A stretch of DNA of 64,000 nucleotides from Liolophura sinensis (lineage: Eukaryota > Mollusca > Polyplacophora > Chitonida > Chitonidae): the NCBI RefSeq assembly GCF_032854445.1, contig NC_088302.1:30287979-30351978 (forward strand), given 5' to 3'. The notes under the pieces are model-generated. The model was not told where the DNA came from, searched no databases, and was given only the letters and a program-made list of their open reading frames with translations. This document shows, piece after piece, positions 37,201 through 48,425 of the stretch. Positions within the stretch are counted from its first letter, which is position 1. Each line of letters opens with the position of its first letter. Both the position numbers and the translations under genes were made by a program.

Positions 37201-40200
37201 TTGACAGAGTTTCCGGCACACCGTCATGGGCAAAACTGGGGAGGAAAGAAGAGCAGTCAGATGGTGAGTGGCAGAAGACGCTCTAATAACAGATTTCTTT
37301 GCTGGCTTTCTCATCGGTCGTACGCGGGAAGGTCTGCGAGCAACCTGCGGATGGTTGTGGGTATCCCTCTGCTCAGTTTCCTCCCTCCATAATTGTGGCC
37401 GCCGTCATGAATTTATCCCTCCATAATGCTGGCCGTCGTCATGAGTTTATCCCTCCATAATGCTGACCACTGTTGTATAAGTGAAATAAATAAATATAAC
37501 AGATTCTTCCTTCTTTAGAATAGAATTTATCAGAATTGAACGCCCTTGCTGAGAACACCTGCTTAGTGCATTCTCGCAGTATGCAACTAGAATCCAGATG
37601 TTGCTACTGCAGTGGAATACGTAAAATTGTTCCTGGTTACAAGATAGAACACAAATCTAATAAATTCATTAATAATTGTTAGTGACATTTACGTATTTTA
37701 CTTGTATTTGTATTATTGTTCCAAGGGTGGTTAATGAGCTGGTGCAGCACATTGACTCAGAAACCTCTCACCAATGCGATCGCTGTGAGATTATTCTGGC
37801 TTCCTCTCAGGTTGTACATGGGAAGGTCTGTCAGCAACCTGTGGATGGTGGTGGGTTTCATCAAGTCCAGTTTCCACCCACCATATTGCAGGCTGTTGTC
37901 ATACAAGTGAAATATTCTTGAGAATACATGTGCCTTAAAAAAAAAAACAACTATCAAATGAATAAGTGAATATTATTACTCAGCAAAAGTAAGTCTAAAA
38001 AAATATGGAAAAAAAGATTATGAGTTAAAAAAATTTAATAACAAGTGAAGGGAATGGACGTTGGCTGAGTGGTAAGGATGCTTTCCTTTCAGTTGCTAGT
38101 ACATGTACATTATACATAGTGCTGGTTCAAACCCGGCTATGAACAAGGAATGTATAAATCCCTGAGAGCAGGCCGTGAGAGCCTGTAGGGACTATGGTGA
38201 CGATAAGCAATTGACAGTGTTTGTATTGAGTGCAGCGTAAAACAAATAAATGAATAAATAAATAAATAAATAAGTAAAACAATAACAGGAACTATGGTGG
38301 CATTAAAAAGAATTTTTGTGTTATTTTCAGAGGACAGTGATGTCGAGCAGTTGACAACATCAACAGGAAATTATATTGTTAAGTCAGACAGCTTACCAAA
38401 ATCTATTTTAGAAATTAAAAGATGTACCGATGCCAACAGAGATAGTCCTTGTGGTGTAAGTTGACATATCTACAAGTTTATCGATCTTTTCATTACTTGT
38501 CAAAGTTTGGTATGTTCTGTTTTAAATTATTTATCTAACACATAGATAACTAGATTTATAAATTGAAAGAGCATGCCCTTAATATAGAGTCTCAACAAAG
38601 TGAAAGACAAATGTTGAAGAGATTTTGTTGATTTTTGTGATGGAACCACAGCTCAGAAGAATGGCCTCCTTTCTACTGACTTGACATTGGGTAAACAACT
38701 TGCCATATTCCACATGAAAATGAAAGTAGCCGGCCACTACTATTTCATGCAGTTGTAAAATTCAGCAAGTTTTCATTTGAGAAGTTGCACATAATTAATT
38801 GCGGCTAAAGAGGAAAACGGCTCAGACATCCCATTTCCCAACTTTAAGAGCTTTCTGTCCAGGAAATATGACACTTTTTCGACAGTGGATGTACATCTAG
38901 TATCAAATTGAATTGTTCCGTTATTGTGTCACTCAATTCAACGATGATGGGGATAATTCAACTCTCCAAAGCAGTGTTGTTTACCTTTTCTGTCTCTAGG
39001 TGTAAAAAGTGTAATTTAATCAACCAACACAAAATATGCTCGAATATACACCTTGCAAACATGTGAAAAAGGTGAAGAATTACGGTCACAGTCAAACTTT
39101 TTTATAATAATATTTGTGACGTGTGTCTAATCTTTGTTTACAGGGTAAGCTAATGTCAGTGGAATTTCACCCATCCGCCCAGGTTATCCTGACAGCCGGA
39201 ACAAACAACACTCTCAGTCTCTTCCAGGTGTGTTAATATGTTTAGGAAAATTGCTGTTGGGCATGTGGGAATTCAGGAACCTTGAGTTACTTTTACAAGT
39301 GTCTGATTGCTCGGTGTTTAAATCCAGAAATTTTTGATTTAATTGCTGCTTGATTTTATGATATGCATTTAAGCAGATTTTTAGGTGTGCAGTATTCCAG
39401 TAGGCCCTTTCTAGGTGGCTGCCATGTGAACGGTCAATTTTTCGGTAGCAGTGCTATAAACTTGATAAAGCTCAATAAATTTGTACTTCCCTGCTACAGC
39501 ATTACACAGTATTGATTGTCTTAAGTTGTGGTATTATACTTGAGTTTAAACCTGACCTTAATTGAAAATTTCAGCTTTGTCATGAAACTGTAAAACTTTA
39601 TCTAAGTGTTAAAATTTCAGGGGTATTGTATGTATGGACCTGACGTTTTACATGCATATAAAGCACAGTGATGCAAGGGGGATTTTCCCTCACTGATGAT
39701 CTGTGTGCATATTAATTACCATAAGTTTCCAAATTCACGCTTTCAGTTCTTTTTGCATTGAGCTGAAGTTGCACAAAGCTGCAAAGCTATTTGGTAGTCT
39801 TGCTACCAGTTCTAAGTTAGTTTGCAAAATAATTCTGATTTATTGTATAGTTGGAACTGGTGAACATGTGGATGTATCTTGGCTGCTTACAGGTAGATGG
39901 AAAGCATAACCCTAAGATCCAAAGTGTGTTCATAGACAACAACCCTATCCTGTGTGCTCACTTCAGTGCCAGTGGGGAGGAGGTCATCATGGGGTCCAAA
40001 CACAGCAGTTTTCACTATTACGACATGATAGGTGGGAAAATAGTGAGAGTGCCAAAGATTAAAGGTGAGAAGGCAAAGGTAGTTAGGCTGACCGGTTTGA
40101 TGTGTTCGTACTGACATGATATGTTCAAATGGATGCAGACCAATTTGATATGTTCATGCTGAGGGTGCCTGATTTGATGTGTTCATGCTGAGGCTGACTG

Positions 40201-43200
40201 ATTTGATGTGTTCATACTGAGGCTGACTGGTTTGATGTGTTCATACTGAGGCAGACGGGCTTGATATGTTCATGCTGAGGCCTACTGGTTTGATGTGTTC
40301 ATACTGAGGCTGACTGGTTTGATGTGTTCATACTGAGGCAGACTGGCTTGATATGTTCATGCTGAGGCCTACTGGTTTGATGTGTTCATACTGAGGCTGA
40401 CTGGTTTGATGTGTTCATACTGAGGTTGACTGGTTTGATGTGTTCATACTGAGGCAGACTGGCTTGATATGTTCATATTGAGGCTGACTGGTTTGATATG
40501 TTCAAATGGATGCAGGCTGGTTTGATATGTGCATGCCAAGGCTGACTGATCTGATATGTTAATACTGTGGCTGACTGGTTTGATATGTTCATACTAAGAC
40601 AAACTGGTTTGATTGGTTCATATTGGTTTCATATCTCCATACTGAGGTGGACAGGGTTGATATTTTCTTACTGATTTTGATATAAAATGACAGATCTATG
40701 TACCAGTGGCCTTTAACATATTGTAATCAAAATAAGACAATCACAGAAAAAAATTGGAAAGGTGACCGAAACAGGTTTGACACGGACACTTAATGACATC
40801 TATCAGGTTTGTCAAATCCGACCCTTTCTGTTTCTGCTGCAGCTATAGTCAGGAGGTTTGTTAAGTACCTGGCAAAGGCGGGTGGTTTCCTTTGGTTTCC
40901 TTCACCCATAAATCTGACCGACATCATGTAAGTGAAAATTCTTGACCGTGACGAAACACATCTATCACCCAGTCAGTGCACTAAACACTTTGTTTGTATT
41001 CAATAGGTTTAGAAGAAAATGCCATGAAGAAGTTTATAGTTTCACCAGACGGTCGTTATTTAGTCTTTCTGGGGAAATATGGTCATCTGCATCTGTTGTC
41101 AGCAAAGGTGAGCTAAATAGTCGGACACTTACTGATGTACAAAGGTATTCTGCACCATTTAATGAAGAGTTTATTGCTGTAATACACTAATCTTGAGCAA
41201 ATGAAGACAGAATTTTAATAATAAATTTTATCCTCTAATCCTTTTGCATGAAGGCTGTGAGAACAAGCAGCGATCATCTTATTTGTACTGCGGCTGTCGT
41301 GTGAGCGAAATATTCTTGAGTACACCGTAAAACACCAATCAAATAAATAGATCTTATTTATGCAGAATTTCCCGAAATATATGCCCACATCTCTTTTGTA
41401 CATCTTCAGAATGTACTTGCCATATGTATTCAAGTTAATGAGAGTCTCTGTTTGTTTTAGTCGGTCCATAGATTGCTGATTCAAGCCCAGCTGTAGGCTA
41501 ATCTTCATTTTGTTTTTGTTACAGTCAAAAGAATGGATTCATACCCTCAAGATGAATGGTAGTGTTGAGGCTGCGGCGTTTAGTAAAGATGGACATACCA
41601 TGTTCTCTCATGGAGGTTTGCTATGTTTTCAACTTAGTATTGTTTGTCACGTATGTTTTGACTTAAGAACTTAAGTATTCCATCTTTGTGAAAGAAATGT
41701 GTATGAACTGCGTGAAATAACAACAGGGTAAATTTCTAGATCACACTCTTCCCAATACTAACATTTTTTTAAATATCTCTGTTATCTTTTACTGACTTAA
41801 TTAACTTCTAAATAAATAGAATGCCTAGTGTATTAAACCACCTCACGTCAAACTGTTAACCCATGACCAATGAGGTTGTGTGTTACGTTCCAGCTCACAC
41901 TGCTTAATCTGCAGCCGTCATCCCATGAGATCGGTTATGCTCCTTAGCAACCAGTTTCTCAGGCTCCAAACCTGAGCACTGTCATAAACATGAACACCAC
42001 AATAAATCTTGTGTACAGTTCATGGTGATCATAGGAACGCTTATCATAGGAATGTGAAACTTGGGTGACAGCTTTTCAGGCTTTGTCTGTCCTCCTGTTT
42101 TTTTTTTTTTTTTGTCCTCCTGTTTCTTTGTCTGTCCTCCTGTTTCTTTGTTTGCACATGAAGATAAAAATGGATTCCTCGCGCTGGCTTCCTCTCTGGT
42201 CATGCGTGGAAAGGGTGTGAGTTTCTTGCGGGCTATGCCCAGTTTCCTCCCACCATAATGCTGACGGCCAGTATAGAAAAGATAAAATAAAACTGGACGT
42301 GCATTATATCTGTCTGTCTGTCTGTCTGTCTGTGCATCTGTCTGTCTGTCTGCCTGTCTGTCTGTCTGTGTGCATATACTGTAATGTAGCATATGTCATG
42401 AGAAGACGATCATGTTCGAAATCTTTTGGAGCTGAGCGTTGTCTGTATGCAGTTGTCTCTCTTTGTTACAGATGATGGCCAGGTGTACGTGTGGGACATG
42501 AACACACGGGACTGTGTACACAGATTTGTGGACGATGGCTGTATGAAGGGCACATCTTTGGCCACATCTCCCAATGGACAGTACCTAGCCTGTGGGTGAG
42601 TGTGTCACAACTTGTTTTCACGCTCCTAAATGTGTAATTTATGACTTTGTTGGATGAGATTATTGACAGGCACTTAGGAGAGGTCTTTGCTATGAGGGTC
42701 AGGCCCTTGTACAATGAGGTTTTTGTATTTGAAAGCCAATAAGTTTATAAGTCACCCAGCAAAGAACAGCAAAGAACTCTTGATAGCCTGGTTTCTCCCA
42801 GCTATAAATTTGACCACTATATTCTTGAGTACAGTGTTGAACACGAATCAAATAAATCAGTTAACAAATTAGATAAAGGTGCTTTGTGTGTGACATCTCT
42901 CTAATGACTTCAATTCATTCTTTCAAAACTGGATCTTGCTGACATGGCTATAGTATTTTAGGACAAGAAAAAGTCAACCATTTAGACATAATTCTGATGT
43001 GGTAATTCTTGGATCATTGCAAACAGCATTTAAGAGAAGCACAACAAAGATAAAGTGCCAGTATACATATTGTGTCTGCATGTTGATGTCTTTCCTGGTA
43101 CATGCTGAAACTCCTATATATAGTAAGACTACATTTGCTACAAGACTGCACATTTGTGTTCCTGAAATGGTACTGAAGGGGCCTCTTTAGCACGGTTGAG

Positions 43201-43427
43201 GTCGTTAGCACGCCAAGGCGGCACAGTGACCAGCTCATGCTGGCTTCCTCTCTGGCCATACTTGAGAAGGTCTGTCAGCAACCTGTGGATGGTCGTGGGC
43301 TCTGCCTGGTTTCCTCCCACCATAATACTGGCCGCCATTGTATAAGTGAAATATTCTTGACTACAACGTAAAACACCAATCATATAAATAAAGCAAATAA
43401 AGACTAAACCCTAGATATCAAATAAAG

Positions 43428-43466
<39 letters not shown>

Positions 43467-46090
43467 ATTGGTGTTTTACGCCGTACTCAAGAATATTTCA
43501 CTTATACGACGGCGGCCAGCATTATGGTGGGTGGAAACCGGGCAGAGCCCGGGGGAAACCCACGACCATCCGCAGGTTGCTGGCAGACCTTCTCACGTAC
43601 GGCCGGAGAGGAAGCCAGCATGAGCTGGACTTGAACTCACAGCGACCGCATTGGTGAGAGACTCCTGGGTCATCACGCTGCGCTAGCGCTTTAACCGACT
43701 GAGCCACAGAGGCCCCTAAAGAATTTTTACCTGCATCTAAACTTGTTCATTGATTAAAGTATGTATTGGGGTTCCAGGTCATACAGCGGAGTGGTGAATG
43801 TCTACGAAACGTCGACGTGCATGGCATCCCAGAATCCTCAGCCCCTGAAAGCCCTCATGAATCTGACGACTGCATGTACGGAGGCCGTATTTAACGCTCA
43901 GTCAGAGATCCTAGCCCTGGCGTCAGACTATACAGAAAAGGCAGTCAAACTTGTACGTTTCTGAGTAGAAAATTTGTTTCTCATAGAGTTCATTTTCCAT
44001 TATATCTATAAATGGCGGTGAAGACTCGTTTCACGTCCACATGTTATCAGGAAAAAAACTTTAAAAAATTAGGTACGTGTATGCTGTATAGACATTTCTG
44101 ACAATATGATAGAAATGGGGTATTTTTTTTGCATTGCGATTCGTGCAGTATGTATGTAGTATTTATGTGTACAAGCACACATAATATGTATGTGATAGTA
44201 CACTACATTGTGTTCTTTAATAGGTGGATATATAATTTTAAAGTAGCCGATATGATATAATGAAACACAATACAGTCTTCAGGACCCATTTCATTGTATT
44301 GCAGAATTTAGGTTTCATTGTTTGAATACTTTAAGTTTTCTGAGAAATATTTCAAGTTCACTCATATTATGGAGTTGTCATCATACAGTGCTCAGTTGGT
44401 TAGCGTGCTAGCGCAGCGTAAAGACCCAGGAGCCTCTCACCAATGCGATCGCTGTGAGTTCAAGTCCAGATCATGCTGACTTCCTCTGCAGACATACATG
44501 GGAAAGTCTGCCAACAACCTGCGGATGGTCGTGGGTTTTCCCTGGGCTCTGCCCGGTTTCCTCCCACCATAATGCTGGCTGCCTTCGTATAAGTGAAATA
44601 TTCTTGAATACGGCGTAAAACACCCATCAGATAAATCATCATACAGAGTTTGACTGAAAAATTGTTAAGTACAACGTTAAACCCCAAGCATACATACATA
44701 CATGTTATGAAACTCTTGTCTTTTGGCTGTCAATCATCTGTAAGCTTACCTGTATTTTCAATAAGTGCAAGTATGTTGAATTGTATGGTTTTTTTTTGGT
44801 TTTTTATTTGTGTGTTTTCCTTGCTTTGTTTTTATTTTTCATTCCTTGGGATGTTTCTGTATTTTCTTGGTAAAATTTACATATTTGTATGATGTACAGG
44901 ACTAAAAGGTCAAACACAGGCTTGAACTTCAGATTTGAGCAACATTTTAAATTTTACATATGTTAATTTGTTTTGATTTCAGGTTCATTTCCCATCCCTT
45001 ACAGTGTTTTCAAATTTCCCGAACAGAAATGAGGCTGGGCTAAGGATTCCGAAATGTCTAGGATTTTCTGCACACAGTGGTTATTTCACAATTGGCACTC
45101 ATAAGGGCACTGCTCTCCTGTACAGGTAATGGACACATTTTATTTCGTGTAAAATTTATTTCTATAATTCATCAGTTACTTGCTTGAGTACACTTGGAAT
45201 AAGGTCACAGCCAAGGTGTGGACATAAATCTTTATTAATTGATTTTTTGATTAATTGGTGTTTGGAGCCGAGCTCAAGAATTTTTACTTGAATGGTAACA
45301 GTTTTATGTATTGTGGAGACAGGAGTGCCCGAATTAAACCACTAAACTTTGCCAGGTACCTGAAAAACCTTGTAACTTAAAAACAAAACATTGGAAAAAT
45401 TCCTAGTCTTCACTGTGAGCCAGTGCATTAAACATCAGAGTCAGGATATTAATTTACAGACTTCAGGCCATGCTCTAATGTTTGAGCATGTACCCTCAAC
45501 TAGTTTTAAAAATTAAAAGGTCATTCGTTTGTGAACATTTTTTGTCAGTAACAAGTACATGGTTACATGAGAAAAATAATGTGAAAGCAGACTTAAATGC
45601 ATTACCCTATTTCTTCTAAACTTTGGGACAACTGGTCTGCTGAATTTAGCCAAGATATATATTTATTTTTTTATTTGATTGGGGTTTTCTGCCATACTCA
45701 AGAATATTTCACTTATACGACAGCGGCCAGCATTATGGTGGGAGGAAGCCGGGCAGAGCTCAAGGGCCCGACCCTCCACAGGTTGCTGGCAGACCTGGAG
45801 AGGAAGCCAGCATGAGCTGGACTTGCCAATATATATATATAATTCTAGTAGAAATATTGAGTTTCTTTTTCCTCACATGGTTAGACCATGTAACAAACAA
45901 CATACTCGTATCTATGCTGGTAAAGAAATGTAATATTCTACTTTCAACACTACTAATATCTGTCCCAAATTTTAGAAAAATTAGGGTATGATAGTTCCTA
46001 TCTTGGTCTTCAGCCTAGCCTATTCATGTGTATGAGTTATAGTGTTGTTTCTTTCATATTCCCAGGTTGAAGCACTATGGAAACTACTAG
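34254..46090 (+). CDS. UTP18: U3 snoRNA-associated protein 18 (complete, 13 exons)
   Basis: WD-repeat subunit of the UTP-B subcomplex of the nucleolar SSU processome, needed for 18S pre-rRNA processing (family knowledge). Coding exons: 34254-34460, 36285-36382, 36785-36880, 37199-37263, 38331-38455, 39144-39227, 39893-40064, 41007-41107, 41525-41615, 42472-42595, 43778-43952, 44983-45125, 46066-46090. They join in phase to 501 aa (human UTP18 is 556 aa, the difference mostly N-terminal). The charged N terminus includes LPETLGDVKEKRAGEEVLER; then come GTPSWAKLGRK, the propeller start KLMSVEFHPSAQVILTAGTN, VDGKHNPKIQSVFID, SPDGRYLVFLGKYGHLHLL, DDGQVYVWDMNTRDCVHRF, PQPLKALMNLTT and the family-typical C terminus ending LKHYGNY. 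The start ATG has A at -3. The first donor (CAG|GTGACT) is weak; the others are normal. Confidence 0.95.
34748..35015 (-). mobile_element. SINE-A, near full length
   Basis: Tail TTTACGCTGTACTCAAGAAT, body ACGACCATCTGCAGGTTGCT, head GAGTTGGACTTGTAATAACA and CTAACCACTAGGCC. UTP18 intron 1. Confidence 0.85.
35230..35650. repeat. ~24-bp GAGAAAA/TTTTCTC repeat cluster in inverted halves
   Basis: Degenerate units like GTGGAAACCTTTTCTC repeat from 35230 to 35455. Related units in the opposite orientation (GAGAAAACCTTTCGCCATG) occupy about 35540-35650. Located in UTP18 intron 1. Frames through it read 8-residue periodic peptides, but no zinc-finger Cys/His pattern is present. Confidence 0.65.
37303..37493 (+). 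mobile_element. SINE-A with internal duplications
   Basis: Body GCAACCTGCGGATGGTTGTG. The TCCCTCCATAATGCTGGCCG block is repeated three times, each followed by CGTCATGA(A/G)TTTA, before the (AAATA) tail. UTP18 intron. Confidence 0.82.
37720..37967 (+). mobile_element. SINE-A, near full length
   Basis: Includes head remnant CAGAAACCTCTCACCAATGC, body GTCAGCAACCTGTGGATGG and a diverged tail. UTP18 intron. Confidence 0.82.
38050..38275 (+). mobile_element. SINE-D
   Basis: tRNA-like head GGCTGAGTGGTAAGGATGC and GGTTCAAACCCGGCT, body GAGCAGGCCGTGAGAGCCTG, 3' end GCAATTGACAGTG, TTGAGTGCAGCGTAAAACAA and (ATAA)n. UTP18 intron. Confidence 0.8.
39600..39835 (+). repeat. Dispersed repeat related to 50045-50245
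   Basis: The two loci share ACCTGA..TTT..CATGCATATAAAGCA, then GCATTGAGCTGAAGT and CTTGCTACCAGTTCTAAGTT, in the same order and at similar spacing. One copy is in a UTP18 intron, the other upstream of the STAND gene. Confidence 0.7.
40085..40640 (+). repeat. 29-bp minisatellite in a UTP18 intron
   Basis: Direct repeats of a unit close to GCTGACTGGTTTGATGTG plus TTCATACTGAG, about 29 bp, fifteen or more copies with point variants (GATATG/GATGTG, ATACTG/ATGCTG). The array begins about 20 bp after the donor of exon 39893-40064 and degrades near 40640. Copies have no spacers, so it is not a CRISPR array. Confidence 0.9.
41250..41352 (+). mobile_element. SINE-A fragment, 3' end
   Basis: GTGAGCGAAATATTCTTGAG, then TACACCGTAAAACACCAATC and AAATAAATAG. 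UTP18 intron before exon 41525-41615. Confidence 0.75.
42174..42295 (+). mobile_element. SINE-A fragment
   Basis: GCTGGCTTCCTCTCTGGTCA, GGGCTATGCCCAGTTTCCTC, CCACCATAATGCTGACGGCC; the tail is lost into AAAATAAAA. UTP18 intron, next to the TCTG tract. Confidence 0.78.
42309..42372. repeat. TCTG tetranucleotide microsatellite
   Basis: Interrupted (TCTG)n tract in a UTP18 intron, just after a SINE-A copy (42174-42295) and near a short CCTCCTGTTTCTTTGTCTGT duplication at about 42085-42155. Confidence 0.9.
43177..43395 (+). mobile_element. SINE-A copy, tail-to-tail with the 43431 element
   Basis: Carries the head (GGGCCTCTTTAGCACGGTTG, with an internal deletion after the A box) and the complete body and tail (CCACCATAATACTGGCCGCC, then CTACAACGTAAAACACCAAT). 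It ends about 40 bp before the next, oppositely oriented SINE. Confidence 0.9.
43431..43716 (-). mobile_element. SINE-A, full-length young copy with 12-bp TSD
   Basis: About 285 bp. The tRNA-derived head shows box A TGGCTCAGTCGG and box B GAGTTCAAGTCC. The body reads GGTCGTGGGTTTCCCCCGGG and CCACCATAATGCTGGCC; the tail reads TTGAGTACGGCGTAAAACAC and then a run of about 35 A. Perfect 12-bp duplications TAAAGAATTTTT at 43423-43434 and 43717-43728 flank it, showing a recent LINE-type insertion in a UTP18 intron. Confidence 0.92.
44390..44640 (+). mobile_element. SINE-A, near full length
   Basis: Head GTGCTCAGTTGGTTAGCGTG and CTAGCGCAGCGTAAAGACCC, B box GAGTTCAAGTCC, body and tail GAATACGGCGTAAAACACCC. 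Abuts a SINE-B tail at 44648. UTP18 intron. Confidence 0.9.
44648..44703 (+). mobile_element. SINE-B/C tail fragment
   Basis: Only the tail GACTGAAAAATTGTTAAG, TACAACGTTAAACCCCAAGC and (ATAC)n remains, immediately after a SINE-A copy. Confidence 0.75.
45230..45385 (-). mobile_element. Degenerate SINE-A-tailed repeat
   Basis: Plus strand reads GATTAATTGGTGTTTGGAGC, CGAGCTCAAGAATTTTTACT, then GGAGTGCCCGAATTAAACCA instead of the SINE-A body. Similar wording (GAGTGCCTGGGGTAAACCAA) occurs at 3968-4040, suggesting another SINE with a related tail. Confidence 0.5.
45655..45822 (-). mobile_element. SINE-A, 3' two-thirds
   Basis: Tail GATTGGGGTTTTCTGCCATA, body CAGCGGCCAGCATTATGGTG and GAGAGGAAGCCAGCATGAGC. 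Last UTP18 intron. Confidence 0.85.
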
Positions 46091-46250
46091 ATCTGATCTG
46101 CTTGGTGAACATCAGACGATTTTCTCCCTAAAACAACGGGATTATCTTACGGATGTCCTGACAGTCTGTTTCCACAGCATGTACACCACTAAAGCTGCGA
46201 TGAACTTTGTGGGAAAATTTACCTTGTGAAATAAACCTTTGTATACCATA
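46091..46250 (+). terminator. UTP18: UTP18 3' UTR and AATAAA poly(A) signal
   Basis: The stop codon TAG at 46088-46090 is followed about 140 bp later by AATAAA at 46230-46235. This implies a compact 3' UTR. The last coding exon carries only nine codons including the stop. Confidence 0.6.
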
Positions 46251-46929
46251 CAAGCTACCATTAGTTTTGTATATTATTGCTAAACATGCTAGATTTTCTC
46301 AACAATTTGGCAGAATTGGAATCCACATACCAGAACAGGTGCTTCCGAGTTAGAACTGTAAGTACATAGCTGTGACTATTCAAAGCAGCTCCAAGTTTTT
46401 AGGATTGGCCTACTAATTTTTTAATACGGGCCATTCCGATAACAAGGTGTCTGGGTGCAAGAGAACACCAAATCGTCTGCGATTTTCAAAGTATTGCAAA
46501 TTTACACTTGCTCGCTGTTAAATTCAGTTCCACTCCTGTTTTTCCTCATAGACTAATCTGGGAACAATATATTACTTTGTTTGCTCAAACAAAGTGTACA
46601 TGAAAGGATATCCCTCATAAAACAAAATTGGCCAGGAAACATTTACATTTAAAACAAAATCATGTCAGAGGAAATTGTTTATCTGAATTACTCTATAGGC
46701 TCATGAGAACTTTCCTATCCGAAACAAATAGGGTTGGGGAACCTTCCCCATGACGGAACAGATAGACACAGGGAAATTTTCCCATTTGCAGCTGTTAGGG
46801 TCATGGAAAATTTCCTATCCAAATCATTTCTTTCTTCATTTCTTGAAAATGTAGTGCTCAGATATGATGTGTACCTACAGTTTGTGAGACAGAAGTCAAG
46901 GCAGTTCTAACATAAAGGCCAAGAACCTT

Positions 46930-47545
46930 TGACCAATGAGTCACATGGTTTCCCGCTCAAAAAACATGTGTTCCATCATGGAGTTGCATGGTTTCCCGCT
47001 CAAAAAACATAGCTTCCATCTTAAAGTTACCTGGTTTCCTGTTCAAAAAACATGGGTTCCATCTTGGAGTACATGGTTTCCTGCTCAAAAAACATGGGTT
47101 CCATCATGAAGTTGAATGGTTTCCCGCTCAAAAACAGGACTGCTGTTATGAAGTCATATGCTTTTCCTCTCATTAACAGGACTGCCATCACAAGGTCACA
47201 TGGTTTCCTCCCCCCATAAACATCACATCGGTCATAAGGTCAAATGGTTTCCCCCTTATAAACATGACTGTCATTATGAGGTTAAGTGGTTTCTCCCTGG
47301 TAAACATGAATGTCATCATGAGGTTAACAGGCACCTCCTGATAAACATTACTGCCATCATGAGGTTAACTGGTTTCCCCCCGATGAACATGACTGCAATC
47401 ACAAGATTAACTGGTTTCCCCCTGATAAACATGACTGCCATCATGAACTGGTTGCATGGTCTCCTCCCCCCATAAACAGGATTTCCGTCACAAGTTCACA
47501 TGGTTTTCCTAGCTCTCATATACATGACTGCCATCATGGTTAAGT
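46930..47545 (+). repeat. ~44-bp minisatellite downstream of UTP18
   Basis: Tandem units of the form CATGGTTTCCCGCTC, AAAAAACATG, TTCCATCATGGAGTTG. There are about fourteen copies in two subtypes: an early CTCAAAAAACATG type and a later CTGATAAACATGACTGCCAT type. Period near 44 bp at the left end. It creates long shadow frames but no gene. Confidence 0.85.
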
Positions 47546-48369
47546 AAAGACTGCATGATAAAAACATCAAGCAAATTCTTGGTTAATAAAAATCACCAGT
47601 TACTGATATGGGCACCACAGACTTACCAGTGATAATTAGTTTTGACTCTGGTCAACTGGGTCATATTATATGATGGCACCCATCTGTCTGTGCGTCCATC
47701 TGTAGTGTCTTCTTTGGGCTGTATCTTCTACATGCACTTTACATGCTGTGGTGATAACGGGGCAACACACCAATCAAATAAATAAATGACATGCTATGGA
47801 TCTGATTGCTGCTGAGTGGATGTGATTGAGTGATACTACGTGTCGAACAGTTTTATTACTCTCGAGGGCAGTTGTACTACATAAATATATAGGAATAACT
47901 GCCTGGTGGCGACAACTCAAAATTAGGTTGGTTTGCACGTGCAGTTTTAATTTTTTGTTGATACATAGATGCAGATCTGACGGTTTGTCAGGTCTCTCAT
48001 TTGTGCGTTACTGTGGTTGCCATAATAACCAGATTACCTTTTCATATATATTGTAACGGTACTTAAAATAGGTGCGGTGCTAGATTGGACCGTAGCATGA
48101 AAAAAAAAACCAAATTGGGGCATAAAGTTCATTATACATGGAGATAAAAACGAAAAAATAATTCATGTTTAATACTGTGTTAATATGTTCGATATCTGAA
48201 TTAATGTTAAAACGTTTTCCACAGACATTATCAGAAAACGGGTAAACTTCGGCGGAAAGGAAGAAAAAACAATCCCAGAGTTCGTCTCCTGCCCCTAGTC
48301 CAGGTTTTTTGTAGACCACACCTGCCGTCCGACAACACAGTTTACCGTGACAACGACTGACGACGGACC

Positions 48370-48425
48370 AATAAATACTGTATTGACACTGACAGTGGCC
48401 GGGGAACAGAATGTGAAGCTTACGG
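48370..48425 (+). other. Candidate non-coding first exon of the STAND NTPase gene
   Basis: A stretch ending ACGG|GTAAGC offers a good splice donor at 48425/48426. It lies upstream of a plausible 5'-UTR acceptor ending at 50330 (tccattctag). The 5' boundary is unknown. No protein coding is visible. This exon is inferred only from the donor and from the need for an upstream exon. Confidence 0.25.

Noticed and set aside
40085..40640. Regular repeats resembling a CRISPR array
   Set aside because: Units are adjacent with no unique spacers, they drift in sequence, and the locus is a eukaryotic intron.
41982..42392. 136-aa minus-strand open frame rich in TDRQ and KKQEDK
   Set aside because: It reads through the TCTG microsatellite, a SINE-A and a poly(T) stretch inside a UTP18 intron.
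47158..47475. 105-aa plus-strand open frame with repeated NMTAIMRLTGFP-like segments
   Set aside because: It is the 44-bp minisatellite read in one frame; no start context, splice partner or known domain.
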